From: Cladorhizidae sp. MBARI D1340-BT2
Taxonomy: Eukaryota > Porifera > Demospongiae > Poecilosclerida > Cladorhizidae
Reading direction: 5' to 3'
Assembly (NCBI GenBank): GCA_028752905.1
Contig: JAQNBH010000004.1
Location: 1,968,610-2,032,609 of the forward strand
Length of the DNA: 64,000 bases
Part shown: piece by piece, positions 32,326 to 46,600 of the stretch
Position numbering within the stretch: the stretch's first letter is position 1
Layout: each line of letters begins with the position of its first letter
Translations under genes and position numbers: made by a program
The notes under the pieces: model-generated
What the model was told of the DNA's origin: nothing
What the model saw: only the letters and a program-made list of their open reading frames with translations
Databases searched by the model: none

Positions 32326-33736
32326 TATCCTAGCTCACAGTGTGTATATGAGGACTCATGTATAACTTATCCTAGCTCACAGTGTGTATATGAGGACTCA
32401 TGTATAACTTATCCTAGCTCACTGTGTGTATATGAGGACTCATGTATAACTTATCCTAGCTCACAGTGTGTATATGAGGACTCATGTATAACTTATCCTA
32501 GCTCACAGTGTGTATATGAGGACTCATGTATAACTTATCCTAGCTCACAGTGTGTATATGAGGCTCATGTATAACTTATCCTAGCTCACAGTGTGTATAT
32601 GAGGACTCATGTATAACTTATCCTAGCTCACAGTGTGTATATGAGTACTCATGTATAACTTATCCTAGCTCACAGTGTGTATATGAGGACTCATGTATAA
32701 CTTATCCTAGCTCACAGTGTGTATATGAGGACTCATGTATAACTTATCCTAGCTCACAGTGTGTATATGAGGACTCATGTATAACTTATCCTAGCTCACA
32801 GTGTGTATATGAGGACTCATGTATAACTTATCCTAGCTCACAGTGTGTATATGAGGACTCATGTATAACTTATCCTAGCTCACAGTGTGTATATGAGGAC
32901 TCATGTATAACTTATCCTAGCTCACAGTGTGTATATGAGGACTCATGTATAACTTATCCTAGCTCACAGTGTGTATATGAGGACTCATGTATAACTTATC
33001 CTAGCTCACAGTGTGTATATGAGGACTCATGTATAACTTATCCTAGCTCACAGTGTGTATATGAGGACTCATGTATAACTTATCCTAGCTCACAGTGTGT
33101 ATATGAGGACTCATGTATAACTTATCCTAGCTCACAGTGTGTATATGAGGACTCATGTATAACTTATCCTAGCTCACAGTGTGTATATGAGGACTCAAGT
33201 ATAACTTATCCTAGCCCACAATGTGTATATGAGCACTCATGTATAACTTATCCTAGCTCACAGTGTGTATATGAGGACTCATGTATAACTTATCCTAGCC
33301 CACAGTGTGTATATGAGGACTCATGTATAACTTATCCTAGCTCACAGTGTGTATATGAGGACTCATGTATAACTTATCCTAGCTCACAGTGTGTATATGA
33401 GGACTCATGTATAACTTATCCTAGCTCACAGTGTGTATATGAGGACTCATGTATAACTTATCCTAGCTCACAGTGTGTATATGAGGACTCATGTATAACT
33501 TATCCTAGCTCACAGTGTGTATATGAGGACTCAAGTATAACTTATCCTAGCCCACAATGTGTATATGAGCACTCATGTATAACTTATCCTAGCTCACAGT
33601 GTGTATATGAGGACTCATGTATAACTTATCCTAGCCCACAGTGTGTATATGAGGACTCATGTATAACTTATCCTAGCCCACAATGTGTATATGAGGAGAC
33701 TCATGTATAACTTATCCTAGCTCACAGTGTGTATAT

Positions 33737-36700
33737 GCGGACTCATGTGTATAACTTATCCTAGCGCACAGTGTGTATATGAGGACTCATGTATAACTTA
33801 TCCTAGCCCACAGTGTGTATATGAGGACTCATGTATAACTTATCCTAGCCCACAGTGTGTATATGAGGACTCATGTATAACTTATCCTAGCTCACAGTGT
33901 GTATATGAGGACTCATGTATAACTTATCCTAGCCCACAGTGTGTATATGAGGACTCATGTATAACTTATCCTAGCTCACAGTGTGTATATGAGGACTCAT
34001 GTATAACTTATCCTAGCTCACAGTGTGTATATGAGGACTCATGTATAACTTATCCTAGCTCACAGTGTGTATATGAGGACTCATGTGTATAACTTATCCT
34101 AGCTCACAGTGTGTATATTAGGACTCATGTATAACTTATCCTAGCCCACAGTGTGTATATGAGGACTCATGTATAACTTATCCTAGCTCACAGTGTGTAT
34201 ATGAGGACTCATGTGTATAACTTATCCTAGCCCACAGTGTGTATATGAGGACTCATGTGTATAACTTATCCTAGCCCACAGTGTGTATATGAGCACTCAT
34301 GTATAACTTATCCTAGCTCACAGTGTGTATATGAGGACTCATGTATAACTTATCCTAGCTCACAGTGTGTATATGAGGACTCATGTGTATAACTTATCCT
34401 AGCTCACAGTGTGTATATGAGGACTCATGTATAACTTATCCTAGCCCACAGTGTGTATATGAGGACTCATGTATAACTTATCCTAGCTCACAGTCTGTAT
34501 ATAATGACTCATGTATAACTTATCCGAGCTCACAGTGTGTATATGAGGACTCATGTATAACTTATCCTAGCTCACAGTGTGTATATGAGGACTCATGTAT
34601 AACTTATCCTAGCTCACAGTGTGTATATGAGGACTCATGTATAACTTATCCTATCTCACAGTGTGTATATGAGGACTCATGTGTATAACTTATTCTAGCT
34701 CACAGTGTGTATATGAGGACTCATGTATAACTTATCCTAGCCCACAGTGTGTATATGAGGACTCATGTATAACTTATCCTAGCTCACAGTGTGTATATGA
34801 GGACTCATGTGTATAACTTATCCTAGCCTACAGTGTGTATATGAGGACTCATGTATTACTTATCCTAGCCAACAGTGTGTATATGAGCACTCATGTATAA
34901 CTTATCCTAGCTCACAGTGTGTATATGAGGACTCATCTCATGTATAACTTATCCTAGCTCAGTGTGTATATGAGGCACTCATGTATAACTTATCCTAGCC
35001 CACAGTGTGTATATGAGGACTCATGTATAACTTATCCTAGCCCACAGTGTGTATATGAGGACTCATGTATAACTTATCCTAGCTCACAGTGTGTATATGA
35101 GGACTCATGTATAACTTATCCTAGCTCACAGTGTGTATATGAGGACTCATGTATAACTTATCCTAGCTCACAGTGTGTATATGAGGACTCATGTATAACT
35201 TATCCTAGCTCACAGTGTGTATATGAGGACTCATGTATAACTTATCCTAGCCACAGTGTGTATATGAGGACTCATGTATAACTTATCCTAGCCCACAGTG
35301 TGTATATGAGGACTCATGTATAACTTATCCTAGCCCACAGTGTGTATATGAGGACTCATGTATAACTTATCCTAGCTCACAGTGTTGTATATGAGGACTC
35401 ATGTATAACTTATCCTAGCTCACAGTGTGTATATGAGGACTCATGTATAACTTATCCTAGCTCACAGTGTATATATTAGGACTCATGTATAACTTATCCT
35501 AGCTCACAGTGTGTATATGAGGACTCATGTATAACTTATCCTAGCTCACAGTGTATATGAGGACTCATGTGTATAACTTATCCTAGCTCACTGTGTGTAT
35601 ATGAGGACTCATGTATAACTTATCCTAGCCCACAGTGTGTATATGAGGACTCATGTATAACTTATCCTAGCTCACAGTGTGTATATGAGGACTCATGTAT
35701 ATAACTTTTCCTAGCCCACAGTGTGTATATGAGGACTCATGTGTATAACTTATCCTAGCCCACAGTGTGTATATGAGCACTCATGTATAACTTATCCTAG
35801 CTCACAGTGTGTATATGAGGACTCATGTATAACTTATCCTAGCTCACAGTGTGTATATGAGGACTCATGTGTATAACTTATCCTAGCTCACAGTGTGTAT
35901 ATGAGGACTCATGTATAACTTATCCTAGCTCACAGTGTGTATATGAGGACTCATGTGTATAACTTATCCTAGCTCACAGTGTGTATATGAGGACTCATGT
36001 ATAACTTATCCTAGCCCACAGTGTGTATATGAGGACTCATGTATAACTTATCCTAGCTCACAGTGTGTATTTGAGGACACATGTATAACTTATCCTAGCT
36101 CACAGTGTGTATATGAGGACTCATGTATAACTTATCCTAGCTCACAGTGTGTATATGAGGACTCATGTATAACTTATCCTAGCTCACAGTGTGTATATGA
36201 GGACTCATGTATAACTTATCCTAGCTCACAGTGTGTATATGAGGACTCATGTATAACTTATCCTAGCTCACAGTGTGTATATGAGGACTCATGTATAACT
36301 TATCCTAGCTCACAGTGTGTATATGAGGACTCATGTATAACTTATCCTAGCTCACAGTGTGTGTATGAGGACTCATGTATAACTTATCCTAGCTCGCAGT
36401 GTGTGTATGAGGACTCGTGTATAACTTATCCTAGCTCACAGTGTGTGTATGAGGACTCGTGTATAACTTATCCTAGCTCACAGTGTGTTTATGAGGACTC
36501 ATGTATAACTTATCCTAGCTCACAGTGTGTATATGAGGACTCATGTATAACTTATCCTAGCTCACAGTGTGTATATGAGGACTCATGTATAACTTATCCT
36601 AGCTCACAGTGTGTATATGAGGCTCATGTATAACTTATCCTAGCTCACAGTGTGTATATGAGGACTCATGTATAACTTATCCTAGCTCACAGTGTGTATA

Positions 36701-37550
36701 TAAGGACTCATGTATAACTTATCCTAGCTCACAGTGTGTATATGAGGACTCATGTATAACTTATCCTAGCTCACAGTGTGTATATGAGGACTCATGTATA
36801 ACTTATCCTAGCTCACAGTGTGTATATGAGGACTCAAGTATAACTTATCCTAGCTCACTGTGTCTATATGAGGACTCATGTATAACTTATCCTAGCTCAC
36901 AGTGTGTATATGAGGACTCATGTATAACTTATCCTAGCTCACAGTGTGTATATGAGGACTCATGTATAACTTATCCTAGCTCACAGTGTGTATATGAGGC
37001 TCATGTATAACTTATCCTAGCTCACAGTGTGTATATGAGGACTCATGTACAACTTATCCTAGCTCACAGTGTGTATATGAGGACTCATGTATAACTTATC
37101 CTAGCTCACAGTGTGTATATGAGGACTCATGTATAACTTATCCTAGCTCACAGTGTGTATATGAGGACTCATGTATAACTTATCCTAGCTCACAGTGTGT
37201 ATATGAGGACTCATGTATAACTTATCCTAGCTCACAGTGTGTATATGAGGACTCATGTATAACTTATCCTAGCTCACAGTGTGTATATGAGGACTCATGT
37301 ATAACTTATCCTAGCTCACAGTGTGTATATGAGGACTCATGTATAACTTATCCTAGCTCACAGTGTGTATATGAGGACTCATGTATAACTTATCCTAGCT
37401 CACAGTGTGTATATGAGGACTCATGTATAACTTATCCTAGCTCACAGTGTGTATATGAGGACTCATGTATAACTTATCCTAGCTCACAGTGTGTATATGA
37501 GGACTCATGTATAACTTATCCTAGCTCACAGTGTGTATATGAGGACTCAT
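33737..37550 (+). repeat. ~6-kb-offset direct repeat, copy 1
   Basis: This part of the 42-bp array repeats at about 39633-43616. The shift grows from 5,896 bp (GCGGACTC marker at 33737 and 39633) through 5,983 bp (about 34383 and 40366) to 6,066 bp (about 35953 and 42019; GAGGCTC at about 36621 and 42687). Small unit gains and losses therefore separate the copies. They are clearly more diverged than the 7.9-kb block. A segment of about 2 kb (37.55-39.6 kb) lies between them. Confidence 0.82.
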
Positions 37551-39632
37551 GTATAACTTATCCTAGCACACAGTGTGTATATGAGGACTCATGTATAACT
37601 TATCCTAGCCCACAGTGTATATATGAGGACTCATGTATAACTTATCCTAGCTCACAGTGTGTATATGAGGACTCATCCTAGCTCACAGTGTGTATATGAG
37701 GACTCATGTATAACTTATCCTAGCTCACAGTGTGTATATGAGGACTCATGTATAACTTATCCTAGCCCACAGTGTGTATATGAGGACTCATGTATAACTT
37801 ATCCTAGCTCACAGTGTGTATATGAGGACTCATGTATAACTTATCCGAGCTCACAGTGTGTATATGAGGACTCATGTATAACTTATCCTAGCTCACAGTG
37901 TGTATATGAGGACTCATGTATAACTTATCCTAGCTCACAGTGTGTATATGAGGACTCATGTATAACTTATCCTAGCTCACAGTGTGTATATGAGGACTCA
38001 TGTATAACTTATCCTAGCTCACAGTGTGTATATGAGGACTCATGTATAACTTATCCTAGCCCACAGTGTGTCTATGAGGACTCATGTATAACTTATCCTA
38101 GCTCACAGTGTGTATATGAGGACTCATGTATAACTTATCCTAGCTCACAGTGTGTATATGAGGACTCATGTATAACTTATCCTAGCTCACAGTGTGTATA
38201 TGAGGACTCATGTATAACTTATCCTAGCTCACAGTGTGTGTATGAGGACTCATGTATAACTTATCCTAGCTCACAGTATGTGTATTAGGACTCGTGTATA
38301 ACTTATCCTAGCTCACAGTGTGTGTATGAGGACTCGTGTATAACTTATCCTAGCTCACAGTGTGTATATGAGGACTCATGTATAACTTATCCTAGCTCAC
38401 AGTGTGTATATGAGGACTCATGTATAACTTATCCTAGCTCACAGTGTGTATATGAGGACTCATGTATAACTTATCCTAGCTCACAGTGTGTATATGAGGC
38501 TCATGTATAACTTATCCTAGCTCACAGTGTGTATATGAGGACTCATGTATAACTTATCCTAGTTCACAGTGTGTATATGAGGACTCATGTATAACTTATC
38601 CTAGCTCACAGTGTGTATATGAGGACTCATGTATAACTTATCCTAGCTCACAGTGTGTATATGAGGACTCATGTATAACTTATCCTAGCTCACAGTGTGT
38701 ATATGAGGACTACTCATGTATAACTTATCCTAGCTCACTGTGTGTATATGAGGACTCATGTATAACTTATCCTAGCTCACAGTGTGTATATGAGGACTCA
38801 TGTATAACTTATCCTAGCTCACAGTGTGTATATGAGGACTCATGTATAACTTATCCTAGCTCACAGTGTGTATATGAGGCTCATGTATAACTTATCCTAG
38901 CTCACAGTGTGTATATGAGGACTCATGTATAACTTATCCTAGCTCACAGTGTGTATATGAGGACTCATGTATAACTTATCCTAGCTCACAGTGTGTATAT
39001 GAGGACTCATGTATAACTTATCCTAGCTCACAGTGTGTATATGAGGACTCATGTATAACTTATCCTAGCTCACAGTGTGTATATGAGGACTCATGTATAA
39101 CTTATCCTAGCTCACAGTGTGTATATGAGGACTCATGTATAACTTATCCTAGCTCACAGTGTGTATATGAGGACTCATGTATAACTTATCCTAGCTCACA
39201 GTGTGTATATGAGGACTCATGTATAACTTATCCTAGCTCACAGTGTGTATATGAGGACTCATGTATAACTTATCCTAGCTCACAGTGTGTATATGAGGAC
39301 TCATGTATAACTTATCCTAGCTCACAGTGTGTATATGAGGACTCATGTATAACTTATCCTAGCTCACAGTGTGTATATGAGGACTCATGTATAACATATC
39401 CTAGCTCACAGTGTGTATATGAGGACTCAAGTATAACTTATCCTAGCCCACAATGTGTATATGAGCACTCATGTATAACTTATCCTAGCTCACAGTGTGT
39501 ATATGAGGACTCATGTATAACTTATCCTAGCCCACAGTGTGTATATGAGGACTCATGTATAACTTATCCTAGCCCACAATGTGTATATGAGGAGACTCAT
39601 GTATAACTTATCCTAGCTCACAGTGTGTATAT

Positions 39633-42600
39633 GCGGACTCATGTGTATAACTTATCCTAGCGCACAGTGTGTATATGAGGACTCATGTATAACTTATCCT
39701 AGCCCACAGTGTGTATATGAGGACTCATGTATAACTTATCCTAGCCCACAGTGTGTATATGAGGACTCATGTATAACTTATCCTAGCTCACAGTGTGTAT
39801 ATGAGGACTCATGTATAACTTATCCTAGCCCACAGTGTGTATATGAGGACTCATGTATAACTTATCCTAGCTCACAGTGTGTATATGAGGACTCATGTAT
39901 AACTTATCCTAGCTCACAGTGTGTATATGAGGACTCATGTATAACTTATCCTAGCTCAGTGTGTATATGAGGACTCATGTATAACTTATCCTAGCTCACA
40001 GTGTGTATATGAGGACTCATGTATAACTTATCCTAGCTCACAGTGTGTATATGAGGACTCATGTGTATAACTTATCCTAGCTCACAGTGTGTATATTAGG
40101 ACTCATGTATAACTTATCCTAGCCCAGAGTGTGTATATGAGGACTCATGTATAACTTATCCTAGCTCACAGTGTGTATATGAGGACTCATGTGTATAACT
40201 TATCCTAGCCCACAGTGTGTATATGAGGTGAGGACTCATGTGTATAACTTATCCTAGCCCACAGTGTGTATATGAGCACTCATGTATAACTTATCCTAGC
40301 TCACAGTGTGTATATGAGGACTCATGTATAACTTATCCCAGCTCACAGTGTGTATATGAGGACTCATGTGTATAACTTATCCTAGCTCACAGTGTGTATA
40401 TGAGGACTCATGTATAACTTATCCTAGCCCACAGTGTGTATATGAGGACTCATGTATAACTTATCCTAGCTCACAGTGTGTATATAATGACTCATGTATA
40501 ACTTATCCGAGCTCACAGTGTGTATATGAGGACTCATGTATAACTTATCCTAGCTCACAGTGTGTATATGAGGACTCATGTATAACTTATCCTAGCTCAC
40601 AGTGTGTATATGAGGACTCATGTATAACTTATCCTAGCTCACAGTGTGTATATGAGGACTCATGTGTATAACTTATTCTAGCTCACAGTGTGTATATGAG
40701 GACTCATGTATAACTTATCCTAGCCCACAGTGTGTATATGAGGACTCATGTATAACTTATCCTAGCTCACAGTGTGTATATGAGGACTCATGTGTATAAC
40801 TTATCCTAGCCCACAGTGTGTATATGAGGACTCATGTATTACTTATCCTAGCCCACAGTGTGTATATGAGCACTCATGTATAACTTATCCTAGCCTACAG
40901 TGTGTATATGAGGACTCATGTATTACTTACCCTAGCCCACAGTGTGTATATGAGCACTCATGTATAACTTATCCTAGCTCACAGTGTGTATATGAGGACT
41001 CATCTCATGTATAACTTATCCTAGCTCAGTGTGTATATGAGCACTCATGTATAACTTATCCTAGCCTGCAGTGTGTATATGAGGACTCGTGTATAACTTA
41101 TCCTAGCCCACAGTGTGTATATGAGGACTCATGTATAACTTATCCTAGCTCACAGTGTGTATATGAGGACTCATGTATAACTTATCCTAGCTCACAGTGT
41201 GTATATGAGGACTCATGTATAACTTATCCTAGCTCACAGTGTGTATATGAGGACTCATGTATAACTTATCCTAGCCCACAGTGTGTATATGAGGACTCAT
41301 GTATAACTTATCCTAGCCCACAGTGTGTATATGAGGACTCATGTATAACTTATCCTAGCCCACAGTGTGTATATGAGGACTCATGTATAACTTATCCTAG
41401 CCCACAGTGTGTATATGAGGACTCATGTATAACTTATCCTAGCTCACAGTGTGTATATGAGGACTCATGTATAACTTATCCTAGCTCACAGTGTGTATAT
41501 GAGGACTCATGTATAACTTATCCTAGCTCACAGTGTATATATGAGGACTCATGTATAACTTATCCTAGCTCACAGTGTGTATATGAGGACTCATGTATAA
41601 CTTATCCTAGCTCACAGTGTATATGAGGACTCATGTGTATAACTTATCCTAGCTCACAGTGTGTATATGAGGACTCATGTATAACTTATCCTAGCCCACA
41701 GTGTGTATATGAGGACTCATGTATAACTTATCCTAGCTCACAGTGTGTATATGAGGACTCATGTGTATAACTTTTCCTAGCCCACAGTGTGTATATGAGG
41801 ACTCATGTGTATAACTTATCCTAGCCCACAGTGTGTATATGAGCACTCATGTATAACTTATCCTTGGTCACAGTGTGTATATGAGGACTCATGTATAACT
41901 TATCCTAGCTCACAGTGTGTATATGAGGACTCATGTGTATAACTTATCCTAGCTCACAGTGTGTATATGAGGACTCATGTATAACTTATCCTAGCTCACA
42001 GTGTGTATATGAGGACTCATGTGTATAACTTATCCTAGCTCACAGTGTGTATATGAGGACTCATGTATAACTAATCCTAGCCCACAGTGTGTATATGAGG
42101 ACTCATGTATAACTTATCCTAGCTCACAGTGTGTATATGAGGACACATGTATAACTTATCTTAGCTCACAGTGTGTATATGAGGACTCATGTATAACTTA
42201 TCCTAGCTCACAGTGTGTATATGAGGACTCATGTATAACTTATCCTAGCTCACAATGTGTATATGAGGACTCATGTATAACTTATCCTAGCTCACAGTGT
42301 GTATATGAGGACTCATGTATAACTTATCCTAGCTCACAGTGTGTATATGAGGACTCATGTATAACTTATCCTAGCTCACAGTGTGTATATGAGGACTCAT
42401 GTATAACTTATCCTAGCTCACAGTGTGTGTATGAGGACTCATGTATAACTTATCCTAGCTCACAGTGTGTGTATGAGGACTCGTGTATAACTTATCCTAG
42501 CTCACAGTGTGTGTATGAGGACTCGTGTATAACTTATCCTAGCTCACAGTGTGTTTATGAGGACTCGTGTATAACTTATCCTAGCTCACAGTGTGTATAT

Positions 42601-43616
42601 GAGGACTCATGTATAACTTATCCTAGCTCACAGTGTGTATATGAGGACTCATGTATAACTTATCCTAGCTCACAGTGTGTATATGAGGCTCATGTATAAC
42701 TTATCCTAGCTCACATGAGGACTCATGTATAACTTATCCTAGCTGACAGTGTGTATATGAGGACTCATGTATAACTTATCCTAGCTCACAGTGTGTATAT
42801 GAGGACTCATGTATAACTTATCCTAGCTCACAGTGTGTATATGAGGACTCATGTATAACTTATCCTAGCTCACAGTGTGTATATGAGGACTCAAGTATAA
42901 CTTAACCTAGCTCACTGTGTGTATATGAGGACTCATGTATAACTTATCCTAGCTCACAGTGTGTATATGAGGACTCATGTATAACTTATCCTAGCTCACA
43001 GTGTGTATATGAGGACTCATGTATAACTTATCCTAGCTCACAGTGTGTATATGAGGCTCATGTATAACTTATCCTAGCTCACAGTGTGTATATGAGGACT
43101 CATGTATAACTTATCCTAGCTCACAGTGTGTATATGAGGACTCATGTATAACTTATCCTAGCTCACAGTGTGTATATGAGGACTCATGTATAACTTATCC
43201 TAGCTCACAGTGTGTATATGAGGACTCATGTATAACTTATCCTAGCTCACAGTGTGTATATGAGGACTCATGTATAACTTATCCTAGCTCACAGTGTGTA
43301 TATGAGGACTCATGTATAACTTATCCTAGCTCACAGTGTGTATATGAGGACTCATGTATAACTTATCCTAGCTCACAGTGTGTATATGAGGACTCATGTA
43401 TAACTTATCCTAGCTCACAGTGTGTATATGAGGACTCATGTATAACTTATCCTAGCTCACAGTGTGTATATGAGGACTCATGTATAACTTATCCTAGCTC
43501 ACAGTGTGTATATGAGGACTCATGTATAACTTATCCTAGCTCACAGTGTGTATATGAGGACTCATGTATAACTTATCCTAGCTCACAGTGTGTATATGAG
43601 GACTCATGTATAACTT
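39633..43616 (+). repeat. ~6-kb-offset direct repeat, copy 2, cut off at the satellite junction
   Basis: Second copy of the module at 33737-37550. It has private changes: an ATGAGGTGAGGACTC insertion at about 40229, AACTAATCC at about 42071, CTTGGTCAC at about 41863 and an 8-bp loss at about 42712 (CTCACATGAGG). It ends abruptly in mid-unit at 43616, where the 29/33-bp satellite begins, in a run of canonical units that corresponds to about 37550 in copy 1. Confidence 0.82.
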
Positions 43617-46600
43617 GACTGGCTGAAGAAGATCTCAGTGAGAGTATATGACTGGCTGAAGAAGGTCTCAGAGTATTTGACTGGCTGAAGAATGTCTCAG
43701 AGTATATGACTGGCTGAAGAAGATCCCAGTGAAAGTATATGACTGGCTGAAGAAGGTCATAGAGTATATGACTGGCTCAATAAGGTCACAGAGTATATGA
43801 CTGGCTGAAGAAGATCCCAGAGTATATGACTGGCTGAAGAAGATCCCAGTGAGAGTATATGACTGGCTGAAGAAGGTCTCAAAGTATATGACTGACTGAA
43901 GAAGGTCCCAGAGTATATGACTGGCTGAAGAAGATCCCAGTGAAAGTATATGACTGGCTGAAGAAGGTCATAGAGTATATGACTGGCTCAATAAGGTCAC
44001 AGAGTATATGACTGGCTGAAGAAGATCCCAGTCGAAGTATATGCCTGGCTGAAGAAGGTTATGACTGGCTGAAGAAGATCCCAGAGTATATGACTGGCTG
44101 AAGAAGATCCCAGTGAGAGTATATGACTGGTTGAAGAAGGTCTCAGAGTATATGAATAGCTGAAGAAGATCCCAGTGAGAGTGTATGATTGGCTGAAGGA
44201 GGTCGCAGAGTATTTGACTGGCTGAAGAAGGTCTCAGTGTATATGACTGGCTGAAGCAGATCCCAGTGAGAGTATATGACTGGCTGAAGAAGATCTCAGA
44301 GTATATGACTGGCTGAAGAAGGTCCCAGAGTATATGACTGGCTGAAGAATATCCCAGTGAGAGTATATGACTGGCTGAAGATGTTCTCAAAGTATATGAC
44401 TGGCTGAAGAAGTTTCCAGAGTATATGACTGGCTGAAGAAGATCACAGTGGGAGTATATGACAGGCTTAAGAAGGTCGCATGACTGGCTGAAGAAGATCT
44501 CAACGTATATGACTGGCTGAAGAAGATCCCAGTGAGAGTCTATGACTGGCTGAAGAAGGTCCCAGTGAGAGTATATGACTGGCTGAAGAAGATCTCAGAG
44601 TATATGAGACTGGCTGAAGAAGGTCCCAGAGTATATGACTGGCTGAAGAATATCCCAGTGAGTGTATATGAATGGCTGAAGAAGGTCTCAGAGTATATGA
44701 CTGGCTAAAGAAGGAACCAGAGTACATAACTGGCTGAAGAAGATCCCAGTGAGAGTATATTACTGGCTGAAGAAGGTCTCAGAGTATATGACTGACTGAA
44801 GAAGATCCAAGAGTATATGACTGGCTGAAGAATGTCTCAGATTATATGACTGGGTAAAGAAGGACCCACAGTACATGACTGGCTGAAGAAGATCCCAGTG
44901 GGAAGTATATGACTGGCTGAAGAAGGTTTCAGAGTATATGACTGGCTGAAGAAGATCCCAGTGAGAGTATATGACTGGCTGAAGAAGGTCCCAGTGAGAG
45001 TATATGACTGGCTGAAGAACGTCTCAGGGTAGATGACTGGCTGAAGAAGAACTCAGAGTATATGACTGGCTGAAGAAGATCCAACAGTATATGACTGGCT
45101 CAAGAAGATCCCAGTGAGAGCATATGACTGGCTGAAGAAGGTCACAGAGTATATGACTGGCTGAAGAAGGTCTCAGAGTATATGACTGGCTGAAGAAGAT
45201 CCAACAGTATATGACTGGCTCAAGAAGATCCCAGTGAGAGCATATGACTGGCTGAAGAAGGTCCCAGAGTATATGACTGGCTGAACAAGGTCCCAGAGTG
45301 TATGACTGGCTGAATAAAATCCCAGTGAGAGTATATCACTGGCTTAGAAAGATCCCAGTGAGAGTATATGACTGGCTGAAGAAGGTCTCAGAGTATATGA
45401 CTGGCTGAAGAAGGTCCAGAGTTTATGACTGGCTGAAGAAGTCCCATAGTATATGACTGGCTTCAGAAGATCCCAGTGAGGGTGTTTGACTGGCTGAAGA
45501 AGATCCCAGAGTATCTGACTGGCTGAAGAAGTTCCCAGAGTATATGACTGGCTGAAGAAGTTCCCAGAGTATATGACTGGCTGAAGAATGTGCCAGAGTA
45601 TATGACTGGCTGAAGAAGATCTCAGTGAGGGTATATGACTGGCTGAAGAAGACCTCAGTGAGAGTATATGACTGGCTGAAGAAGGTCTCAGAGTATATGA
45701 CTGGCTGAAGAAGGTCCCAGAGTATATGACTGGCTGAAGAAGGTCCCAGAGTATATTATGTCTGGCTGAATAAAATCCCAGTGAGAGTATATGACTGGCT
45801 GAGGAAGATCCCAGTTAGAGTATATGACTGGCTGAAGAAGGTCTCAGAGTATATGACTGACTGGCTTAAGAAGGTCCAGAGTTTATGACTGGCTGAAGAA
45901 GTCCCCTAGTATATGACTGGCTGAAGAAGATCCCAGTGAGGGTGTTTGACTGGCTGAAGAAGATCCCAGAGTATCTGACTGGCTGAAGAAGTTCCCAGAG
46001 TATATGACTGGCTGAAGAATGTGCCAGAGTATATGACTGGCTGAAGAAGATCTCAGTGAGGGTATATGACTGGCTGAAGAAGACCTCAGTGAGAGTATAT
46101 GAATGGCTGAGGAAGGGCTCAGAGTATATGACTGGCTGAAGAAGGTCCCAGAGTATATGACTGGCTGAAGAAGGTCCCAGAGTATATGACTGGCTGAATA
46201 AAATCCCAGTGAGAGTATATGACTGGCTGAGGAAGATCCCAGTTAGAGTATATGACTGGCTGAAGAAGGTCTCAGAGTATATGACTGACTGGCTTAAGAA
46301 GGTCCAGAGTTTATGACTGGCTGAAGAAGTCCCCTAGTATATGACTGGCTGAAGAAGATCCCAGTGAGGGTGTTTGACTGGCTGAAGAAGATCCCAGAGT
46401 ATCTGACTGGCTGAAGAAGTTCCCAGAGTATATGACTGGCTGAAGAATGTGCCAGAGTATATGACTGGCTGAAGAAGATCTCAGTGAGGGTATATGACTG
46501 GCTGAAGAAGACCTCAGTGAGAGTATATGAATGGCTGAGGAAGGGCTCAGAGTATATGACTGGCTGAAGAAGGTCCCAGAGTATATGACTGGCTGAAGAA

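Larger units (their letters stand above)
1..43616 (+). repeat. 42-bp satellite array, left block
   Basis: A continuous head-to-tail array of a 42-bp unit. Read from its GAGGACTCAT start, the unit carries GTATAACTTATCCTAGCTCA and ends CAGTGTGTATAT. All units have the same orientation, with no inversions seen. Common variants are 44-bp units with an extra GT (CATGTGTATAAC) or GA (GAGGAGACTC), 41-bp units lacking one A (GAGGCTCATG), 39-bp units lacking ACA (GCTCAGTGTG), TAGCTC to TAGCCC exchanges, and GAGCAC, GTGTGTAT and CTCGTG substitutions. Variants recur in fixed order, so the array consists of duplicated kilobase modules and not of independently drifting units. About 1,040 units. The repeat matches no satellite family I can name; pericentromeric, subtelomeric or interstitial location cannot be decided from the sequence. 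The block continues beyond the left window edge. Confidence 0.98.

Noticed and set aside
1..43616. CRISPR array.
   Set aside because: Units abut directly, with no unique spacers, no cas genes and eukaryotic mobile-element context.
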